Shown here: positions 1-6,700 of the stretch, piece by piece | How positions within the stretch are numbered: the first letter of the stretch is position 1 | Layout: each line of letters begins with the position of its first letter | DNA from: CAYMUL01 sp964393605 | GTDB lineage: Bacteria; Bacteroidota; Ignavibacteria; Ignavibacteriales; Ignavibacteriaceae | Length of the DNA: 56,947 bases | Reading direction: 5' to 3' | NCBI GenBank assembly: GCA_964393605.1 | Contig: CAYMUL010000022.1 | Span: 1 to 56,947, forward strand | Notes under the pieces: generated by a model | The model's input: the letters and a program-made list of their open reading frames with translations, nothing else | Told to the model about the DNA's origin: nothing | Databases searched by the model: none | Translations under genes and position numbers: made by a program

Positions 1-46
1 GCGAAAGTTTATTTATCAAACTCAATAAAACACTTTTTCAGGAAAC

Positions 47-90
47 CCTAATTAATAATTAGGTCGGGCGAATGCTCGACCTTTTTTTTT
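47..90 (+). terminator. Rho-independent terminator of a gene left of the window
   Basis: A hairpin at 62-81 (arms GGTCGGGC and GCTCGACC, loop GAAT, one G-T pair) is followed by nine T at 82-90. A second AT-rich dyad, CCTAATTA/TAATTAGG, overlaps it at 47-63. The gene it would terminate lies outside the window. Confidence 0.75.
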
Positions 91-378
91 GGTAGAACAG
101 AACCGTAGAACAGACTTTAGTCTGTTAACCATATTACACCAACATCAACATCAAACCAACTTCGAATGAAGTTGTTTCTTCAATCGATGAGGAGTTGAGA
201 ATGTAAATTGCGTTCGCTCCAATAAAACATTGGCAAGCTATTTTAAAACAATTTTCACGATTTCATACCGCCGAATGTAGTTCGGTGAAGTGAAATATTG
301 AAAGTTGTCGAGGGCATTATGCGAAATTTGGGTGTGTAACCTAATAGGTAATCATACCGATGCGCCGCTTTTTTTTAT
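91..378. other. Intergenic region with short dyads
   Basis: No gene seen. It holds three short inverted repeats: 109-126 (AACAGACT/AGTCTGTT), 157-174 (CAACTTC/GAAGTTG) and 219-233 (CCAAT/ATTGG). They look like scattered palindromic repeat debris rather than a defined regulatory site. Confidence 0.4.
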
Positions 379-435
379 TTGTTAGATTTGCACAAAAGTT
401 TTTCAATTTCAGTTAAGAAAGAAATTAGTGATAGA

Positions 436-1149
436 ATGATTCGTCAAATAAAAAATACTTTTTCAAAATCATCTCACCGCCCATCTCTGTCCGGCGACAT
501 AAAATTCTATGGACTAACCAAACTTTTTCATATTCCCTTACACTTACACTTACACTTACTCTTACTCTTACACTTACCCTTACTCTTACTCTTCTTCAAC
601 TGCAACACCAACGAACCACCTAAAGATAACGGCGCAATAACTCTTTCCGTAGAGGACGCAAGCTGCATTGAAGCATGGATTAATTTGAAAGTAGAAAACA
701 TTACTCTCCCCGCCGCTGTTACTCTAAAGCAGAGTGAAAACAACGGTGAAGAAAAAGTAAGACAGATAATAAACTTAACAACAGCAGATACTTTACTATT
801 CATCGATAGTCTTTTACCAAAACGCAGCTACAAGTTTAAAGCGGAGTGGATAAACAACTCCGGCAAATTAAAAACCGCCGAAGCAACAACCGTAACCATG
901 GACACCACAAGCCACAACTTTACCTGGCAAACATTTACCTTTGGGCAGCACAGCAGCAGCGTGCTTTACGATGTGGCAATAATAAACGAAAACAACATTT
1001 GGGACACAATGGCTTTGATACCGATAATAAAGGGCGCGGGTGGCATCATCACTGATTACGAGGGGAATGATGTGTTGAATGGAAACAGCGCCATCGCCGC
1101 TTCAAAAGTGTTACACGGCGAAGTAATTAAAATACTTAATGATAAATAA
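436..1149 (+). CDS. Chimeric ORF: lipoprotein N-terminus fused to inositol-monophosphatase tail
   Basis: The reading frame is open from a TTG at 379; the ATG at 436 is preferred. The first part looks like an Ignavibacteria lipoprotein: a hydrophobic leucine/histidine-rich leader ending in a poor lipobox (FFNC), then CNTNEPPK and a beta-rich domain up to HSSSVLYDVAIINENNIW. From about nt 1003 the protein changes abruptly. The last 48 residues (DTMALIPIIKGAGGIITDYEGN, ending LHGEVIKIL) match the C-terminus of inositol-monophosphatase/HisN-like phosphatases. In that family the segment follows a large catalytic core, which is absent here, so enzyme activity is not expected. Both parents are inferred from remembered family consensus. 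The 3' end overlaps the convergent gene by 14 nt. Confidence 0.6.
   Translation: MIRQIKNTFSKSSHRPSLSGDIKFYGLTKLFHIPLHLHLHLLLLLHLPLLLLFFNCNTNEPPKDNGAITLSVEDASCIEAWINLKVENITLPAAVTLKQSENNGEEKVRQIINLTTADTLLFIDSLLPKRSYKFKAEWINNSGKLKTAEATTVTMDTTSHNFTWQTFTFGQHSSSVLYDVAIINENNIWDTMALIPIIKGAGGIITDYEGNDVLNGNSAIAASKVLHGEVIKILNDK
535..594 (+). repeat. Hexanucleotide tandem repeat encoding a signal peptide core
   Basis: Ten consecutive hexamers of the type CACTTA/CTCTTA/CCCTTA encode alternating Leu with His, Pro or Leu, forming the hydrophobic core of the leader in the 436-1149 gene. Gain or loss of a unit would keep the frame. Confidence 0.85.
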
Positions 1150-1933
1150 AAATGAAAAACGCTATCACGATTATCGAATAGATTAATCCCACAAGTTTGG
1201 ATTTTTCCGCATTGAAGATTGCCAAAAATCCGAAGACGGTGATAAGAAAAAAGAATAAATCCTTGAAAAGAAAAATCTGAGCCAGCCCGGCTTTTGAGTC
1301 GCCGTACAATCCCCACTCGAACAAACGATATACCGGCGCGGTAACAAATGAAAATAGAAAATAAAAAATCGAGCTTGAGAGAAGAAGTTTTTTATGATTG
1401 TTCCTGCCGGAAAAATATTCTAACCCGACGCGGAGAGTGAAAACCAATCCCGCATAAATCAAAAAATAATAGATGATTGATACTGCAATTGGAACAGCGC
1501 CCAAATATTTTAGGGAAAGAATACTATTTGCCGGCAGTTGAATTTTTTCATCTCCGTTGAAAAGAAAAACTTTGTAGTAATAAACATTATTCGGTGCGAG
1601 CGCATCAAGTTCTGCCATATAACCGCTTGTCAGCGCAATTAATTCTTTCTTCTTCCATCCATCTTTACTCATTAAATTTTTATACTCGATAAAACCTGTC
1701 AAACCGCTTGCATCAGTTCGAATGTAAATTTTATACGGATCGGCGCTGTGAATAACTTTATCAAATTTGTAAGTAACTTTTTCCCCGTTAATTCCGATTG
1801 TTCCGGTAATTGGAAAATTCGGATCGGTTACGCTGTGAATGTAGCCGGCGAGATAAGTCAATATTAATGCGGCTATCCAGAGGATGAATGTTTTTGCTCT
1901 CGTGCTGTTTTGTTTTTCGGAAATATTATTCAT
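1136..1933 (-). CDS. Multi-pass membrane protein of unknown function
   Basis: Family not recognised. The 265-residue product has an N-terminal membrane segment (about 17-33), a soluble, probably periplasmic beta-rich domain (about 35-130) and four further hydrophobic helices in the second half (near 148-170, 185-205, 222-240 and 245-263). No catalytic motif is visible. The ATG at 1933 starts a short charged n-region before the first helix. It converges on the chimeric lipoprotein gene with a 14-nt overlap and diverges from the esterase gene. Confidence 0.7.
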   Translation of the reverse strand: MNNISEKQNSTRAKTFILWIAALILTYLAGYIHSVTDPNFPITGTIGINGEKVTYKFDKVIHSADPYKIYIRTDASGLTGFIEYKNLMSKDGWKKKELIALTSGYMAELDALAPNNVYYYKVFLFNGDEKIQLPANSILSLKYLGAVPIAVSIIYYFLIYAGLVFTLRVGLEYFSGRNNHKKLLLSSSIFYFLFSFVTAPVYRLFEWGLYGDSKAGLAQIFLFKDLFFFLITVFGFLAIFNAEKSKLVGLIYSIIVIAFFIFIYH

Positions 1934-2010
1934 AACGGTTGCAAGCTAAGAATTATTTTTATTTCAGATTGACAATTGCTTAACTTTGCCCGCAATTATT
2001 TTATGTTTAC

Positions 2011-2832
2011 ATGGCTTTAGAATTAATCACAAAAAATTTACAGATCTTAAAAACCGAACCCGAAAAGAAAATTAAAAAGCAAAAATCTTTCGGGAAGGAT
2101 AAAGTTTTAGGTCAGGTGAAATATCATCCGCAATTCAAATCAAATTATGTTGAGAAAGATCGCGACATAATTGTTTGGCTGCCGCCATCGTACAATAAAT
2201 CGACGGCAAACTTTCCTGTGCTTTACATGCACGATGGACAAAATTTGATGGATCCCAAAACCGCTTATGTCGGTTTCGATTGGCGGGTTGATGAGTGCGC
2301 AACACGATTGATAAGACAAAATCAAATTCATGAAATAATTGTTGTTGGAATTTATAACACGCCCGATAGATTGGAAGAATACAGCGATTCGGAAAAAGGG
2401 GAGAAGTACCGCCGTTTTATTGTCTCGGAGTTGAAACCCTTTATCGATGAAAATTATAGAACCAATTCAACGCGCGAGGGAACGGCAATCATGGGTTCAT
2501 CCATGGGCGGGCTTTGTTCCATGTTGATGATTCTCCACTACTCTCAAATATTTTCGAAGGCTGCATGCCTTTCAAGTTCTTTTTATTATCACCACGAAAA
2601 AATTTTTCGCTCCATTCAAAATATCAAAAGCGTGAAGAGAAGCGTTAAAATTTATATCGATAGCGGCGAAGATGGAAAGTACGATGCGCAAAGAATGTTT
2701 GCCGAATTAACTTTCCGAGGATTTAAAATCGGCGAAGATATCGATTACTTTTATGATGCGGGGGCGCAGCACACCGAGTTGGATTGGGCAAAACGGCTCG
2801 ATCGTCCGTTGAAATTTTTTTTCGGGAAATAA
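2011..2832 (+). CDS. Alpha/beta-hydrolase esterase (Fes/IroE-like putative esterase)
   Basis: The protein belongs to the putative-esterase family (PF00756 type), whose members hydrolyse ester bonds of varied substrates. Visible features are the oxyanion-side segment VLYMHDGQNL, the nucleophile elbow GSSMGG (Ser near residue 168), an acidic candidate in DSGEDGKYD and the catalytic His in AQHTE near the C-terminus. The length (273 aa) is normal. There is no signal peptide, so a cytoplasmic location is inferred. The physiological substrate cannot be told from sequence. Its TAA abuts the stop of the convergent methyltransferase gene with no spacer. Confidence 0.8.
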   Translation: MALELITKNLQILKTEPEKKIKKQKSFGKDKVLGQVKYHPQFKSNYVEKDRDIIVWLPPSYNKSTANFPVLYMHDGQNLMDPKTAYVGFDWRVDECATRLIRQNQIHEIIVVGIYNTPDRLEEYSDSEKGEKYRRFIVSELKPFIDENYRTNSTREGTAIMGSSMGGLCSMLMILHYSQIFSKAACLSSSFYYHHEKIFRSIQNIKSVKRSVKIYIDSGEDGKYDAQRMFAELTFRGFKIGEDIDYFYDAGAQHTELDWAKRLDRPLKFFFGK

Positions 2833-3519
2833 TTAAATCCGTTTGAACTTTGCCGCGAGCAGTCCGTATCGCTCCGTCGGGTCGGAAAAACTATACGGAA
2901 TATTTTTTTCGAAACTTTTAAAAGTTCTTCTTTCAACCTTCTCCAATTTTTTTTCAAAAATTAATTCAAACTCCGGATAAAATTTTTCAACAATATTCCA
3001 GTCGAAAGACTGCGGCTCGGTCGGGGTTGGAATGTGTCCGCAATCTGTAATCAATAAGAACACGCCGCCTTTTTTTGTAACCCGTTTTATTTCTGAAATT
3101 GTTTTGTAAAGATCATCAACATGATCGAGCGAGTTGAATGAAGTTACAATATCGAACCGTGAATTTTCAAAAGGAATATTTTCGGATTTTCCCTGAACTA
3201 ATTTCATCCGCTTAAGATTTTTATTCAGTAAAAGATATTCATCGGCAAGGGGGTCAAGCCCGATCAACTCATCTGCGTTGGCGCACCATTCAAGGCTGCC
3301 GCGCGGTCCGCAGCCAATATCCAAAACTTTTTTTTGCGAATAATCTTCACGATTCATGTTGAAGAAAGAAGTAAATACTCTTTCGTAATGTTCGTTCTTT
3401 AAATTTCGCTCAATCAATTTTATGAAACGCCAGTATCGAAGTTCGTACTTCGTTTTATTCTTCGGCGAAAAAAGAGAGCCGAATAATTTTAATAATATGG
3501 TCGGATGAAAAAGATTCAT
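2833..3519 (-). CDS. Class I SAM-dependent methyltransferase
   Basis: A Methyltransf_11-like enzyme of 228 residues. The AdoMet-binding loop is VLDIGCGPRGS. An acidic residue after strand 2 is in ELIGLDPLAD, and the later motif FDIVTSFNSLDHVDD is typical of this class. The substrate is unknown. The first 50 residues are basic and aromatic and may contribute to substrate binding. The gene is monocistronic as far as can be seen and is tail to tail with the esterase gene. Confidence 0.8.
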   Translation of the reverse strand: MNLFHPTILLKLFGSLFSPKNKTKYELRYWRFIKLIERNLKNEHYERVFTSFFNMNREDYSQKKVLDIGCGPRGSLEWCANADELIGLDPLADEYLLLNKNLKRMKLVQGKSENIPFENSRFDIVTSFNSLDHVDDLYKTISEIKRVTKKGGVFLLITDCGHIPTPTEPQSFDWNIVEKFYPEFELIFEKKLEKVERRTFKSFEKNIPYSFSDPTERYGLLAAKFKRI

Positions 3520-3670
3520 GTTAAAAATTTACAAAAGTCAGCGAGAATATAAGAATCGCGAAGAAAGAATCTTCTTTTGCAAAAACTGTTTTCAAAATTT
3601 CGTCTTTTGTCCTGAGTTTCATTAGCGCACGGATGTGAAATATTTTCGCGGATAGAAACGATGCGGCGGA

Positions 3671-3700
3671 AATAAAAAAGCCCCGATGAATACCGGGGCT
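3671..3700 (-). terminator. Rho-independent terminator after the giant T9SS gene
   Basis: Read on the minus strand, a hairpin with 7-bp arms AGCCCCG/CGGGGCT (3679-3700) is followed by a T run (3673-3678). It lies just downstream of the stop at 3724. The same arms recur after three other cargo genes in this window. Confidence 0.85.
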
Positions 3701-3723
3701 AAATAAATTACAACGAAATTTCT

Positions 3724-6700
3724 TTACTTCATCAAAATTAATTTTTTTGTTTCAATGAATGAACCTGCGCGAAGCGTGTAATAATAAATTCCGGAGGAAA
3801 GATTACCGCCGTTAAATTCTACTTCATATTTTCCTGCAGACTTTTCTTCATCCACCAAAGTCGCAACCTCATTGCCGAGGATGTCATAGACTTTTAGGAT
3901 TACTTGTAGAGATGTTGCGCGCAACGTCTCTACGTTAGGGATGTTGAATTTAATTTTCGTAGATGGATTAAACGGATTGGGATAATTCTGTTCCAATGAA
4001 AACTCGGTTGGAATTTCCGAACCATTTTCCTCTGCAGAAACAAACGGCGTAATTACAAATAACGAATCACTCATATCACTAATTGCAGAATTATTTGAAC
4101 TTGAAATTCTAACTTTGCATTGTGTTGAAGGAGTGTTCGGTATCGTCCAAACATATTTTCCAGCGCTTGCCGGGGCGCTTATCGCTACGGTTGCCCAGTT
4201 TGTTCCGTTATCGGTAGAGTATTGAATTTTCACATTCACAACATCATTACTCGTCCACTTAATTGTGTCCGTATCAGTGGCGCGCCAGATTTCTCCTCCG
4301 TTTGGAGTTGTTACTGTAACCGAAGGAGCGTAAATCGTAAACACACTATTGCTCGAATCACTGAATTGTGGAAATCCGACTTGGCTCACTTTTACTCTGC
4401 AATTTACTGATGGAGTATTCGGGACAGTCCAATTATGACTTCCGTCGTTTGCAGTAGATGCTATGATTTCCGTCCAGTTACTTCCATTATTGGTTGAGTA
4501 TTCAAGTTTAACATTGATAGCTTCGGTGTTTCCTCCGTTCGAAGCAGATTCGTCACCTTTCTGATTAATGATATTCTTCATTGCGAGCGATGAATTCCAT
4601 GTAATAGCATGTTGAGATCCGGTTAACCAATTCTCTCCGCCGTTGGGTGAAGATAATGTGAATTGAAACTGCGAGATTGTGAATACTGCATTGCTCATAT
4701 CTGTTACGGTGGAATCGCTTGCATCAGTAATTCTAACCTTGCATTGAGCAGATGGCGTATTCGGTATCGGAACGATTTGCATCCCGGATGCAGCCGGAGC
4801 GCTTGCAGAAAGCACAGTCCAGGTGGCGCCATTATCGGAAGTGGCTTCGATTTTAATGTTAGCTACATATCCGCTTGTCCATTTAATTGTATCGGTCTCG
4901 CCAATTTTCCAATTCTCTCCGCCATTCGGTTTTAAAACAGTTACGGATGGATTGAAGATTGTAAACACACTATTGCTCGAATCACTGAATTGTGGAAATC
5001 CGACTTGGCTCACTTTTACTCTGCAATTTACTGATGGAGTATTCGGGACAGTCCAGTTATAACTTCCGCTGTTTGCAGTTGATGCGATGATTTCCATCCA
5101 GTTACTTCCATCGTTGGTTGAGTATTCAAGTTTAACATTGATAGCTTCCGGTTCGCCGCCGGAAACTTCATTATCCTTATTGTTCTTAACAACGTGTTCT
5201 GTAAGGAGCGAATTCCATGTAATAGATTGCTGCGTTCCAATTCTCCAATTCTCTCCTCCATTGGGAGTAACAACGGTGAATTGTGTCGGCGCTATTGTAA
5301 ATGTGTTATTGCTCGTATCGCCAATTGCTGGATCATACGGCTGAGTAATTCTTACTTTGCAATTAGTTGAAGGAGTATTCGGGATTGTCCAAATATAACT
5401 TCCGGAAGATGCGGGGGCGCTGCCGGAAATCGTAGCCCAATCCGTACCATTGTTGGTAGTGATTTCAATTTTAACATATTGAGTATGTTCGCTCGTCCAT
5501 TTAATAGTATCAGTTAAACTGACTTTCCAATTTTCTCCGCCGTTGGGTTTTAACACTGTAATTGTCGGTTGAAAGATCGTGAAGGTTCCATAACTAATGT
5601 CGTAATATTGCGGATAACCGACCTGGCTAACTTTTACCAAGCAGTTTGTAGAAGGAGTGTATGGAACTGTCCAACCGTATGTTCCATTGTTTGCAGCAGA
5701 AGAATCTATTACACTCCAATTAGCGCCATTATTGGTTGAGTATTCCAGTTTAACATTTATAACTTCAATCGCTCCGGCGCCTGATTCCAAAGCATGCTTA
5801 TTTTTCTCAGAAAAATTCTCCGTAGGTACGATTGAATTCCAATTTATATTTTGCTGGCTGCCGGTTTGCCAGTTCTCACCGCCATTTGGTGAAGTGATTG
5901 AAAACTGAATCGCCGAAATCGAAAAACTGTTACTACTTATCGAATATACCGAAGAGTCATTTGCGTCGGAAACTCTTACGCGGCACTGAGTGGAAGGAGC
6001 GTTGGGAATTGTCCACAAATAAGTGCCCGGAAAAGTAGATGTGCTCGCAATTATCAAATTCCAATCCATTCCATCATTTGATGAATATTCGAGTTTGACA
6101 TCTGAAACGAAGTGACTTAACCATTTAATAGTATCAACTTCACCAATTGTAAAATTCTCCATTCCGTTTGGTTTAATAATTGCCAGAGCCGGCACGTAAA
6201 CCGTAAATACGGAATCGGATATATCGTTAAATTCGGGATAGCCGACTTGACTAATCTTAACCTTACAATTTATGGCTGGAGAATTTGATACTGTCCAGTT
6301 AAAAGTGCCGGTATTGGGAACCGTATCAGCAATAGTGCTCCAACTGTAGCCATTATTGCTTGTAAATTCGATTTTAATATTAACAACCTCAAGTTCTTCA
6401 GAGATTTTTGCATTTTTAATATTGGAAGCGCTCTTCGTCATCAATGCTGAGTTCCATGTAATATTTTTTTGAGAGCCAGCCCGCCATGTTTCTCCGCCGT
6501 TTGGCGAAGTTAAACTATATTGGTTCTGCGAAATCGTGAACACACTATTGCTCGTGTCGGATATTAATTCATAGCCTTCCATTAAGACTTCCGAAATTTT
6601 AACCAAACATTGAGTAGATGGCGTATTAGGAATAACCCATGGATAGCTTCCTAAATTGGCGCTTGCATTAGAAATCCAGTTCCAACTTGTTCCGTTATCT

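Noticed and set aside
528..803. Minus-strand frame ending in a Lys/Cys/Ser repeat
   Set aside because: It is the antisense of the hexamer array and lipoprotein domain; no other support.
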